14,775 nucleotides of DNA, from contig JARRJS010000116.1 in assembly GCA_037388885.1 (NCBI GenBank), positions 1 through 14,775 on the forward strand. Direction: 5' to 3'. A program made the position numbers and the translations under genes. The notes below the pieces were generated by a model. It did no database searches and was not told the origin of the DNA. It was given only the letters and a program-made list of their open reading frames with translations. The stretch comes from JARRJS01 sp037388885. Its GTDB lineage: Bacteria > Gemmatimonadota > Gemmatimonadetes > Longimicrobiales > RSA9. Positions within the stretch are counted from its first letter, which is position 1; each line of letters opens with the position of its first letter. Of the stretch, positions 1 through 7,346 are shown one piece after another.

Positions 1-1
1 C

Positions 2-2044
2 GGCTCGATCACCTTCCGCAACTGGCACCCGGTGGGCGTGGACGAGTACGGCTACGCCGCGCCTGACCCGCTGAATCCTGAGCTGGTGTACGGCGGCCGC
101 AACGTGACGCGCTACAACAAGGTCACGGGTCAGCGCGAGGCGGTGGGCCCGGCGGCGACGGGCGATGTCCGCGTGCGCACGGTGCGCACGGCGCCGGTCA
201 TGTTCTCGCCCACCAACCCGCACGTGCTGTATTTCGCAGGGAACACGCTGTGGAAGACGTCGGACGGCGGCGCCCACTGGCAGCAGATCAGTCCGGACCT
301 GAGCCGCAAGACATGGCAGGTGCCGGCGAGCGTGGGGATCTTCAAGGACGAGCCGTCGGCCAAGCCGACGCAACGCGGCGTGATCTACACCATCGCGCCC
401 TCGCCCGTGGACTCCATGACCATCTGGGCGGGTACCGACGACGGCACGATCCACGTCACCCGCGACGGCGGCAAAACCTGGCAGGACGTCACGCCGCCGC
501 AGCTGGTGCCGTGGGCCAAGGTGTCCATCATGGACGCCGGCCACCACGACGCCAACACGGCCTACGCTGCGGTGAACACCATCCGGCTGGACGACCTGAA
601 GCCGTACATCTACCGGACGCACGACGGTGGCAAGACGTGGACGGAGATCTCCAACGGCATCCCGGACGGCGAGACGGTGAACGTCGTGCGGCAGGCCCCG
701 GAGCGGAAGGACCTGCTGTTCGCCGGCACGGAGCGCGCGACGTACGTGTCGTTCGACGACGGCGACCACTGGCAGTCGCTGCGGCTGAACATGCCGGCGA
801 CGTCGGTGCGCGACCTGATCATCCACGACAACGACCTGATCGTGGCGACGCACGGCCGCGGCTTCTGGATCCTGGACGACATGACGCCCATCCGCGAGAT
901 GACGCCCAAGATCGCCGGTGAGGACGTGCACCTGTTCAAGCCGGAGACGGCGACGCGCGTGCGCTGGGACACCAACACGGACACGCCGCTCCCGGCCGAC
1001 GAGCCGGCCGCCCAGAACCCGCCGGACGGCGCCGTCATCGACTACTGGCTCAAGAGCGACGTCCAGGGGCCGGTGACACTGGAGATCCTGGGGGCCGGCG
1101 GCGAAATGCGCGGCCGGCCAGAGCGGCGCGAGGGCGGCGAAGGCGGCGAACCCGGTGAGGGTGGTGAGCGTGGTGAGGGTATGACGACGGGCCGGCCCGC
1201 CTTCTTCGGTGGCAGCCAACAGCAGGGCGGGATGGTCATCCGCCGCTACACCAGCGGGCATCCCATCGGGTTCACCGATTCCGCGTCGCTGGACGTGCCG
1301 ACGTACTGGCTGCGCGCGCCACAGGAGATCTCGACGAAGGCCGGTCTGCACCGATTCGTCTGGGACCTGCACTACACGCCGCTGCCGGGCGGCCGGAACA
1401 GGCTGCCCATCGCGGCGGTGCCACACAACACGGTCGTACCGCCCAACTCGCCCTGGGTCGCGCCGGGCACGTACACGGTGCGGCTGACCGTCGGCGACAA
1501 GAGCTACACGCAGCCGCTGACGGTTCGCTTGGACCCGCGCATCAAGAAGCAGCCCACCGCACTCCGCCAGCAGGCAACCCTGACGCTGGAGATGTACCAG
1601 GGCGCGATGCGTGTACAGGGCTCCATCGGCATGCTGCACCGCATCCAGGAGCAGGTGAAGGATCGCATCGGCAAGGCGCAGGGCGCCCTGGTCGATAGCC
1701 TCAAGGCATTCAACGCCAAGGCCGATTCTTTGATCGGCCAGAGTCGCGGGCGCTTCTTCTACGGCGGTGGCGGACCCGAGAACGAGGAAACGCTGAACGC
1801 GACGTACCGCGGCCTCAGCATGATGATGTCACGCCTCGAAGCGTCGGACGCGGCACCCATGGACCGCATGGTCGCCGCCAGCGTGACGCAGCAGGCGGCC
1901 CTGCAATCGGTCATGTCCAAGGTCATGAACCTGATGAACGAGGACCTGAAGTCGCTGAACGACCAGCTGAAAAAGGCGAAGCTGGAGCAGATCGAGGGGC
2001 CGGGCGAGGGGGGGCGCGGGCGGCGCGGGCGGCCGAGACGATGA
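2..2044 (+). CDS. Asp-box / sortilin-like beta-propeller protein, 5' truncated
   Basis: The reading frame is open from the first base, and the residues before the first possible GTG (32) already look like conserved family sequence (ITFRNWHPVGVDEYGY). The true start therefore lies left of the window, and 680 residues are visible. Four Asp-box (BNR) motifs of the form S/T-x-D-x-G-x-x-W occur near visible residues 86-93 (TSDGGAHW), 153-160 (TRDGGKTW), 206-213 (THDGGKTW) and 250-257 (SFDDGDHW). They are followed by the block ATHGRGFWILDD, typical of the large VPS10/sortilin-like 'glycosyl hydrolase' family. About residues 366-405 form a Gly/Glu/Arg-rich low-complexity insert. The C-terminal third has a beta-sandwich-like segment (APGTYTVRL), then long charged helices, and ends in an Arg/Gly tail. 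Asp-box propellers bind protein or glycan; in this family enzymatic activity is assumed rather than shown. Export is likely, but the signal peptide is outside the window. It is convergent with the small lipoprotein gene at 2211-2600, with the palindromic repeat between them. Confidence 0.88.
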   Translation, partial: GSITFRNWHPVGVDEYGYAAPDPLNPELVYGGRNVTRYNKVTGQREAVGPAATGDVRVRTVRTAPVMFSPTNPHVLYFAGNTLWKTSDGGAHWQQISPDLSRKTWQVPASVGIFKDEPSAKPTQRGVIYTIAPSPVDSMTIWAGTDDGTIHVTRDGGKTWQDVTPPQLVPWAKVSIMDAGHHDANTAYAAVNTIRLDDLKPYIYRTHDGGKTWTEISNGIPDGETVNVVRQAPERKDLLFAGTERATYVSFDDGDHWQSLRLNMPATSVRDLIIHDNDLIVATHGRGFWILDDMTPIREMTPKIAGEDVHLFKPETATRVRWDTNTDTPLPADEPAAQNPPDGAVIDYWLKSDVQGPVTLEILGAGGEMRGRPERREGGEGGEPGEGGERGEGMTTGRPAFFGGSQQQGGMVIRRYTSGHPIGFTDSASLDVPTYWLRAPQEISTKAGLHRFVWDLHYTPLPGGRNRLPIAAVPHNTVVPPNSPWVAPGTYTVRLTVGDKSYTQPLTVRLDPRIKKQPTALRQQATLTLEMYQGAMRVQGSIGMLHRIQEQVKDRIGKAQGALVDSLKAFNAKADSLIGQSRGRFFYGGGGPENEETLNATYRGLSMMMSRLEASDAAPMDRMVAASVTQQAALQSVMSKVMNLMNEDLKSLNDQLKKAKLEQIEGPGEGGRGRRGRPRR

Positions 2045-2060
2045 GCCGCTGAAGAACGGA

Positions 2061-2207
2061 GAACCGGAAAGCGGAAAGCGGGATCGAAGCCGCGTTCGTC
2101 GGGCTGGTCGATTGCCGGTCCGCGCATGTCGCCGGAGTCCTGCGCGAACCGGCGATCTGGCGCAACCTGCGGTCGCGGCTTCGATCCCGCTTTCCGCTGT
2201 CCGTTCC
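2061..2207. repeat. Palindromic element, copy 1 (MITE/REP-like)
   Basis: The outer arms 2073-2094 and 2174-2195 are a perfect 22-bp inverted repeat. The match extends outward with three mismatches to 2061 and 2207. An inner stem pairs 2114-2126 with 2141-2153 (12 of 13 pairs) around a 14-nt loop, and G-T or Watson-Crick pairs extend it by four more. The whole block can fold into one long interrupted hairpin. It begins 16 bp after the stop of the upstream + strand gene and ends 3 bp before the stop codon of the - strand lipoprotein gene. No T-run follows the stem on either strand, so a classical intrinsic terminator is not evident, although it could slow or end transcription from both convergent genes. 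A second copy lies at 11632-11777. Confidence 0.8.
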
Positions 2208-2210
2208 CCG

Positions 2211-2600
2211 CTACCTGATGCCCGTGTCGAAATTGAACGTGACGAAGATGGAATCGGCGACCGGCACCTGGAGGTCCTTGGGCTGTCGGCCCAGGATGGG
2301 AGCGTCGGAGTCCGGCACCACCGTGTAGGCCCCGGGGTCCAGCCGGATGGCGAACCGGCCGTCGGTCCCGGACGAGAACCGCTGCACGTCGCGGCTGCCC
2401 TGGAAAACGGTGAAGCCGGCGGCGAACGGCTGGTCGCAGGGGTCGTTGGCGGTGCACACCGGCTGGGTCGGTCCGCGCAGCACGAGCCCGTACACGCGCA
2501 CGGATCCCAGCGTCCCGATGTTGTCGGCGCACGCGACGACCGCGCCCGCCAGGCAGAGCGCGGCGGCCAGGTAGAGGCGGCGTTTTCGACTGACCATCAT
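2211..2600 (-). CDS. Small lipoprotein with carboxypeptidase-regulatory-like fold (paralog A)
   Basis: This is a 129-residue predicted lipoprotein. I chose the ATG at 2600 because it places a classic signal right at the N-terminus: basic MMVSRKRR, a hydrophobic core, then the lipobox VVAC with Cys24. Longer in-frame starts upstream would bury that signal. The mature part has two conserved cysteines (VCTANDPC), possibly disulfide-bonded. It also has the pattern SGTDGRFAIRLDPGAY, typical of transthyretin/carboxypeptidase-regulatory-like beta-sandwich domains. It is a clear paralog of the protein at 11785-12162, with about 60 identities in 96 aligned residues by hand count and no gaps in that region. 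No Shine-Dalgarno is obvious. A TATCTT box ends 6 nt before the ATG, so the mRNA may have a very short leader. The function is unknown; an envelope structural or binding role is only a guess. Confidence 0.8.
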   Translation of the reverse strand: MMVSRKRRLYLAAALCLAGAVVACADNIGTLGSVRVYGLVLRGPTQPVCTANDPCDQPFAAGFTVFQGSRDVQRFSSGTDGRFAIRLDPGAYTVVPDSDAPILGRQPKDLQVPVADSIFVTFNFDTGIR

Positions 2601-2745
2601 GGTATAAAGATAACGCGCCACCCGGCGATCGCGGGACGCGGTAGCATGGGAACCGAGATCGCCGAGGGCCACCCCTCGTCGTGAGGCAGATAAAAGAGTA
2701 TTGTTGGTTTTCCTGATCTCGCGCTCTCTACACCAGGAGCCAACC

Positions 2746-4458
2746 ATGCCCGGATCTCACCGTGTCTTCCGCGCCATCTCCGTCCTCGCCGTGTTCGTCG
2801 GCACGGCCATCGCCTGCCAACCGCCGGAAACCGGCCAGGCCAATGGACCCTTCGATCTCATCGTCCGCAACGGCCACATCATCGACGGCACGGGCTCGCC
2901 GTGGTACGCGGGCGATGTCGGTGTGCGGGGCGGGCGTATCGCGGCCATCGGCGACCTATCGGGCGACTCGGCCAAGCAGGTGATCGATGCGAAGGGCATG
3001 GTCGTGGCGCCGGGCTTCATCGACATGCTGGGCCAGTCGGAGCTGACGCTGCTGGTGGACCCGCGTGCGCCGTCGAAGATCTTCCAGGGCATCACCACGG
3101 AGATCACGGGCGAAGGCGAGTCGGTGGCGCCGCTGGACAGCGCCATGGTGGCGGAAAACATGGCGATGTACAAGCACTACGGCATCACGCCCGACTGGCG
3201 CACGCTACCGGAGTACTTCGCAAGGCTGGAGAAGCAGGGCACTGGCATCAACATCGGCACGTACGTGGGCGCGGCGAGCGCGCGGGAGATGGTGCTGGGC
3301 TACGACGACGTGCAACCGACAGCCGACCAGCTGAAGCAGATGCAGGACATCGTGGCGCAGGCGATGCGCGAGGGCGCGCTGGGCGTGTCCACGGCGCTGC
3401 AGTACCCGCCGGCCCCGTACGCGAAGACGGACGAGCTCATCGCGCTGGCCAAGGTGGCGTCGCAGTACGGCGGCATCTACGCCACGCATATGCGCAGCGA
3501 GGGCAATGCCGAGATGGCGGCCCTGGATGAGGTGTTCCGCATCGCGAGGGAAGCGGACGTGTCCGTCGAGATCTTCCACCTCAAGACGGCCGGCACGTCC
3601 AACTGGGGCAAGATGCCGCAGGTGGTCGCGCGCATCGACTCGGCGCGCAAGGCGGGCCTGGACATCACGTCGGATACGTACGCGTACACGGCGTGGGAGA
3701 ACGGCATGTCGGCGTTCATCCCGCCGTGGGCGCACGACGGTGGCACGGACAGCCTGGTGGCGCGGCTGAAGGACCCGGCCACGCGGGCGCGCATTCGGAA
3801 GGACATGCTGACGCCGACGTCGTCGTGGGACAACGAGTGGCAGGAGATCCCGGGCTCCGACGCCGTGCTCGTCACCGCCGTGAACAACCCGGACCTGCGC
3901 CCGTTGCAGGGCATGCGCCTGGACGCCATTGCGAAGCAGTGGAACGAGGACCCCATCGATGCCCTGTTCGACTTCCTGGTGAAGGACAACGCCGGTACCT
4001 TCGTCGCGGTGTTCGGCATGTCGGAGCCGGACGTGGAGCTGGCGCTGAAACAGCCGTGGGTTTCCATCGACAACGACGCGTCGGCCAGCTCGCCGGAGGG
4101 CATCCTGGGCCAGGAGCACCCGCACCCGCGGGCCTATGGCACGTTTCCGCGCATTCTGCGCAAATTCGTGCGGGAGCAGCACCTGCTCACGCTGCCGGAC
4201 GCCATCCGCAAGTTCTCGGCGCTGGCCGCACAGCGTGAGCACCTGACCGATCGCGGTGTCCTCAAGAAGGGAATGTGGGCCGACATCGTCGTGTTCGACC
4301 CGGCGACGGTGACGGACAAGGCGACGTTCGAGGATCCGGCGCAGTTCTCGGTCGGCATGGAGTACGTTCTGGTGAACGGTGTGCCGGTCATCGCGCAGGG
4401 GAAGATGACGGGCGCGCTGCCCGGGCAGGTGCTGCGGGGACCGGGGTACGAGCGGTAG
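2746..4458 (+). CDS. N-acyl-D-amino-acid deacylase-like amidohydrolase, lipoprotein
   Basis: This 570-residue member of the amidohydrolase superfamily belongs to the D-aminoacylase branch, which removes acyl groups from N-acyl-D-amino acids. The ATG at 2746 is preceded by AGGAG at 2735-2739 with 6-nt spacing. It gives a signal sequence ending in TAIAC, so Cys24 is a likely lipidation site. The composite beta-domain is seen at about 35-85 (DLIVRNGHIIDGTGSPW) and again at the C-terminus (LKKGMWADIVVFDP). Family motifs are ATHMRSEGN and EIFHLKTAG, which carry the two metal-site histidines. Others are SIDNDAS, which probably carries the catalytic Asp, and HPRAYGTFPRILRKF. The usual HxH after PGFID is replaced by L95 and Q97 (PGFIDMLGQSE). 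The usual metal-ligand Cys after the GVTT-type strand is also absent (GITTEITGEGES). It may therefore be a subfamily with a changed metal site or substrate. It is divergent from the small lipoprotein gene, with a 145-bp shared upstream region. Confidence 0.88.
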   Translation: MPGSHRVFRAISVLAVFVGTAIACQPPETGQANGPFDLIVRNGHIIDGTGSPWYAGDVGVRGGRIAAIGDLSGDSAKQVIDAKGMVVAPGFIDMLGQSELTLLVDPRAPSKIFQGITTEITGEGESVAPLDSAMVAENMAMYKHYGITPDWRTLPEYFARLEKQGTGINIGTYVGAASAREMVLGYDDVQPTADQLKQMQDIVAQAMREGALGVSTALQYPPAPYAKTDELIALAKVASQYGGIYATHMRSEGNAEMAALDEVFRIAREADVSVEIFHLKTAGTSNWGKMPQVVARIDSARKAGLDITSDTYAYTAWENGMSAFIPPWAHDGGTDSLVARLKDPATRARIRKDMLTPTSSWDNEWQEIPGSDAVLVTAVNNPDLRPLQGMRLDAIAKQWNEDPIDALFDFLVKDNAGTFVAVFGMSEPDVELALKQPWVSIDNDASASSPEGILGQEHPHPRAYGTFPRILRKFVREQHLLTLPDAIRKFSALAAQREHLTDRGVLKKGMWADIVVFDPATVTDKATFEDPAQFSVGMEYVLVNGVPVIAQGKMTGALPGQVLRGPGYER

Positions 4459-4493
4459 CGGCTGCTGGCGGGGCCGCCGGCTCTGCGATGGGC

Positions 4494-4770
4494 TGAAACG
4501 CGGACGGTGCACCAGTCGCCAGTTCTGAAACGCGGACGGTGCACCAGTCGCCAGTTCTGACGCATAGGGTTATCCTGGTGACCCGCCGTGGTTTTGGGAG
4601 TCATCGGAAACACGGTCGAGAACGCGCTGGCGTAGGTCCAGGAAGCACCGCCACTCTCGGTGCCCAAGATCGCGGGCCGCGCCCCACGGACAATGGGCGG
4701 TGGTGAAGGTAATTTTGCGTCAGCCCGGTGGCACAATGGGACGAAACTGGCGACTGGTGCACCGTCCGCG
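4494..4770. repeat. Repeat island: 32-bp tandem repeat plus inverted copy, probable decayed mobile element
   Basis: Two perfect tandem copies of a 32-bp unit lie at 4494-4525 and 4526-4557, each starting TGAAACGCGGACGG and containing GGTGCACC. An inverted match of 26 bp occurs at 4745-4770 (AACTGGCGACTGGTGCACCG and on). A further short inverted pair, TGACGCA at 4558-4564 and TGCGTCA at 4716-4722, lies just inside. The arrangement resembles a roughly 280-bp element with terminal inverted repeats and no credible coding sequence inside. The gene-free interval is 4459-4868; apart from these repeats and the adjacent 17-bp repeats I see nothing else convincing in it. The right arm is interrupted by about 20 bp between TGCGTCA and the main repeat. 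That segment could be a degenerate third unit. No transposase is present. Confidence 0.7.
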
Positions 4771-4810
4771 CGCAGGCGCCGTCCGCGCGCAGGCGGTCCG
4801 CGCGCAGGCG
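4762..4810. repeat. 17-bp GC-rich tandem repeat (about 3 units)
   Basis: The unit CCGTCCGCGCGCAGGCG occurs at 4762-4778 and 4779-4795, and a 15-bp version lacking the first two bases at 4796-4810. It grows out of the end of the inverted repeat arm (CCGTCCGCG is shared), so it probably arose by local slippage or duplication after the element was in place. It ends 58 bp before the start of the methyltransferase-family gene. Confidence 0.75.
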
Positions 4811-4868
4811 AACACGTTGACGCGGGCGGCGTGGGCCTGAGATCCCCGTTTCCGCGTTGCGCTCTGCG

Positions 4869-5576
4869 ATGAAAGCGTCGGCCTGGGAATTTCGTCATCG
4901 CGCCCTGCTGAACGGCGCCGTCTTCCTGGCAGGGTTCACCGTGGGATCGGTGCGCCCCGGGGCTGTGGCGGCAAGGCTGGCCGGGATGCCCGGCAGCCCG
5001 GCTTCGGCCGCAACGGTACGCACGGTTTGCATTGCCGCCACGCTCGTCCTTCTCCTTGCCGCAGGCATCCGGACCTGGGGCACGGCGTACCTGGGGGCCC
5101 CGGTCGTATTCAGCAGCGGGGTGCACACGGACGCCCTGGTGGCGGATGGGCCTTACCGTTACGTGCGCAATCCGCTCTACCTGGGGACTCTGCTTCTGGG
5201 TGCCGGCCTGGGGGTGCTCGCCGGGCCATGGGGCTGGGCGATCATCGTGCTGGGACTGGCCCTGGTGCAGCACCGCCTGGTGGCTCGGGAGGAGGCCCTC
5301 CTGGATGCGCGGCTCGGCGAGCCCGTCCGTGCATATCGCGCCCGCGTCGCCCGGTGGCTGCCCGGCCTGCGGCCTCGCCTCCCCGCCGGCGGTGCTGATC
5401 CCGACTGGAAGGCGGCATGGAAGGCTGAAGCACCCATGTGGTGCTTCGCAGCGGCCATGGCCTCGGTTGCCGCGACCCTCTCCCTGCGGCCGTTCCAGGT
5501 GCTCGTCATCGTGGGGGTGGTGCTACTGGTCGTGTCTCACCGGCGGGGAGCGCAGCCGGCGCGCCCCGGTGGCTGA
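4869..5576 (+). CDS. Isoprenylcysteine carboxyl methyltransferase / phospholipid methyltransferase family membrane protein
   Basis: This 235-residue integral membrane protein carries the ICMT/PEMT family core DGPYRYVRNPLYLG at about residues 94-107. Its continuation has a hydrophobic segment and then a charged amphipathic stretch (HRLVAREEALLDARLGEPVRAYRARV). In this superfamily that core binds S-adenosylmethionine at the membrane interface. Hydrophobic segments lie near residues 10-30 and 53-70 and on both sides of the core. Two more follow at about 190-222, beyond the usual end of short bacterial ICMT homologs. The ATG at 4869 is chosen over a TTG 12 nt upstream; neither has a good Shine-Dalgarno. 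The methyl acceptor cannot be told from sequence. The gene stands alone on its strand between the repeat island and the convergent DsbB-like gene. Confidence 0.78.
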   Translation: MKASAWEFRHRALLNGAVFLAGFTVGSVRPGAVAARLAGMPGSPASAATVRTVCIAATLVLLLAAGIRTWGTAYLGAPVVFSSGVHTDALVADGPYRYVRNPLYLGTLLLGAGLGVLAGPWGWAIIVLGLALVQHRLVAREEALLDARLGEPVRAYRARVARWLPGLRPRLPAGGADPDWKAAWKAEAPMWCFAAAMASVAATLSLRPFQVLVIVGVVLLVVSHRRGAQPARPGG

Positions 5577-5580
5577 GAAC

Positions 5581-5615
5581 CCGACACGGCAACTCGGTGC
5601 AGGTGCGCGTGTCGG
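5581..5615. terminator. Possible bidirectional terminator hairpin between convergent genes
   Basis: CCGACACG (5581-5588) and CGTGTCGG (5608-5615) form a perfect 8-bp stem with a 19-nt loop in the 41-bp gap between two convergent stop codons. There is no T-tract on either side and the loop is long, so the terminator role is inferred mainly from position. Confidence 0.35.
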
Positions 5616-5617
5616 TC

Positions 5618-7090
5618 CTACCGCCGCTCCACCACCGCGATCCGCCCATCTGCCTGCGCCACCAGCAGCTCGGAGCCGCGCACAGCCAGGCCCACCGGAT
5701 GTTCGATCCCCGGCACCGTGTACGCCCCGACCATTTCCTCCGTCCCGAGGTCGATGACCAGCAGCGTGGAGTACGCGGCGCTGATGGCATACAACCGACC
5801 GTCCGCCACCGCCGCACCGGTCACGACGTAGTCCGCCAGGCGCCTGTCCGGGTCCTCCAACGCGAGCCCCGCCCCTAGCGTTGGCACGAACTCGGACGAC
5901 AACACCATGTCAGCACGTGCGAATCGCGACACGACGAGCTGGCGGTGCCGTCGGCTGGGCACGCTCACCGTGATGAGCTCACGCGCCGCCGGGTCGTAAG
6001 CGAGGGACAGGACGTACATCTGGTGGGCGCGTACCGTCTGGAAGCGGCTCAGCCGCAACTCCCTGACCTGGCCGTCGGTGAAGAGGAAGTGTCGCCACTC
6101 GTCCTTCTCGCGGGCCGCGGTGTCGGGCAGCAGCAGCGCGTAGCTCTTGTTGTCGGACAGCACGGCGAGGGTGTCGCCACCCAGGAATGCGGTGCCCGCG
6201 AGCGGCGTGAGATCGATGCTGAAGCCCGGGTCCAGGACGACGCGGTGCAGCTTGCTTGACCGCGTGCTGTCCAGCAGGACCACGTCGTATCTGTCGGTGA
6301 CCGCCAGGAACCGACCCGTCGCCGGGTCCCGGGCCAAGCCGGTCAGGGTCCCCTCCAGGGGAACGGCCATGCGCTCCCAGCCCTTGACGGGCAGCGTCGG
6401 CAGGTCCGCCAGCGGCCCGTGCGCCGGATCCGGGTCCGCGGCGTCGGGGTCCGGCTTCGGGACGGCCCACGCGCCGCGCAGCGAGATGTGCGGCGGCTGT
6501 AGCTCCTCGAAGGACCACACCCAGTGCCGCGGGTTGAGGGACAACCGGACGGGATCGCCCTGGCCGATGTACGGTGGAGGGCCGGTGGACACGAATGCCT
6601 GGAGCGCGTTGGCGGCGACGATGACCATGAACAGCCCCAGCGCGAACCAGCCGGCCCGGCCCGGCTCACGCACTCCGCCCTCGGGCGCCAGCCGGCGCAC
6701 GAATAACAGCAGCACGCCGATCACGGCCAGCACTGTGACGTGGATGACCCACGCCCACACGTAGGTGTGCACGCCGAAGATGGCGGCGCTGAACCCCTGT
6801 CCGATGTCGCGGGCGAGGTGGAGCGCGGAATGGCGGATCGCCATGAACGTGCCCCACGCACCCAGCAGGATCGCCATGCCGACATAGCGCGGCCGCGGAC
6901 CGTAACGGATCACGAACAGGCCCGTGAGCGCGATGAGCACCATGGACGTCCGCTCGGCCCAGCACAGGATGCACGGGGAGTCTCCGTGCAACACCCCGAG
7001 CAGCACCGCAGCGGTGACGGGGCCACCCGTCAGCACGATCACGACCCACGCCAGGATGCCTCGCAGCCGGTCTTCGGAGAGCGTCTTCAC
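5618..7090 (-). CDS. DsbB-like membrane domain fused to a C-terminal beta-propeller
   Basis: This is a 490-residue protein. The N-terminal 170 residues contain about five hydrophobic segments (near 11-34, 44-62, 68-86, 108-131, 147-167). They carry the DsbB-type redox motif HGDSPCILCWAER, with Cys40 and Cys43 at the start of the second segment. DsbB reoxidises DsbA by passing electrons to quinone. Here no other cysteine is seen, so the second, DsbA-facing pair of classical DsbB is missing. From about residue 225 onward the sequence has repeated strands such as LTGLARDPATGRFLAVTD, DTLAVLSDNKSYALL and HPVGLAVRGSELLVAQADG, consistent with an NHL/YVTN-like propeller, probably periplasmic. The GTG start at 7090 is preceded by GGGAG with 7-nt spacing. 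It overlaps the stop of the 55-residue upstream gene as GTGA, indicating translational coupling. The fold of the C-terminal part is inferred from pattern only. Confidence 0.75.
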   Translation of the reverse strand: MKTLSEDRLRGILAWVVIVLTGGPVTAAVLLGVLHGDSPCILCWAERTSMVLIALTGLFVIRYGPRPRYVGMAILLGAWGTFMAIRHSALHLARDIGQGFSAAIFGVHTYVWAWVIHVTVLAVIGVLLLFVRRLAPEGGVREPGRAGWFALGLFMVIVAANALQAFVSTGPPPYIGQGDPVRLSLNPRHWVWSFEELQPPHISLRGAWAVPKPDPDAADPDPAHGPLADLPTLPVKGWERMAVPLEGTLTGLARDPATGRFLAVTDRYDVVLLDSTRSSKLHRVVLDPGFSIDLTPLAGTAFLGGDTLAVLSDNKSYALLLPDTAAREKDEWRHFLFTDGQVRELRLSRFQTVRAHQMYVLSLAYDPAARELITVSVPSRRHRQLVVSRFARADMVLSSEFVPTLGAGLALEDPDRRLADYVVTGAAVADGRLYAISAAYSTLLVIDLGTEEMVGAYTVPGIEHPVGLAVRGSELLVAQADGRIAVVERR

Positions 7091-7254
7091 AGGTTGACTC
7101 CCGGCACGAAGGACCCGTGGGTGCCGATGAGGAACAGCACCGCCATGATCACGCAGCTGGTCACCAGCAGCCCGAAGGCGAGGCGTTCGCGCTCGGGCCG
7201 GCGCCAGAGAAGCCACGCCGCCCAGAGGATGAGAAGGAAGTTCAGGAATTCCAT
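7087..7254 (-). CDS. 55-residue two-helix membrane protein coupled to the DsbB-like gene
   Basis: The ATG at 7254 opens a 55-codon frame ending in TGA at 7087-7089. The product starts MEFLNFLLILWAAWLLWRRP and has a second hydrophobic segment (LLVTSCVIMAVLFLIG). The two are joined by a basic linker RRPERER, so both ends probably face the periplasm. Its stop overlaps the GTG start of the DsbB-propeller gene by the GTGA arrangement, which supports it being a real, co-translated gene. I do not recognise a family. A role as an accessory or stabilising subunit of the DsbB-like protein is inferred from coupling. No strong ribosome binding site precedes the ATG. Confidence 0.68.
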   Translation of the reverse strand: MEFLNFLLILWAAWLLWRRPERERLAFGLLVTSCVIMAVLFLIGTHGSFVPGVNL

Positions 7255-7346
7255 GACGGACCTGTGGAAATGGGCTTCACGCTGCCCGGACGGATCGATG
7301 TGCGTCGGACGACGCCGGGTTCACCGGGTAGGACTTGTCGGTCCGC

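Noticed and set aside
2061..2207. Classical intrinsic terminator
   Set aside because: The stems are strong, but no T-run follows on either strand. The nested hairpins and the second copy elsewhere fit a repeat element better, although some termination effect is possible.
4494..4557. Possible CRISPR array
   Set aside because: The two 32-bp units are directly adjacent with no spacer, and no cas gene is present.
4660..4872. A 70-codon frame within the repeat island
   Set aside because: Half of it is translated repeat sequence, it has no recognisable motif or ribosome binding site, and it runs into the start of the next gene.
4134..5273. A - strand frame running across the repeat island and the methyltransferase-family gene
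   Set aside because: It spans repeats and two + strand genes, has no recognisable domain, and its apparent internal repeats are only translations of the 32-bp DNA repeat.
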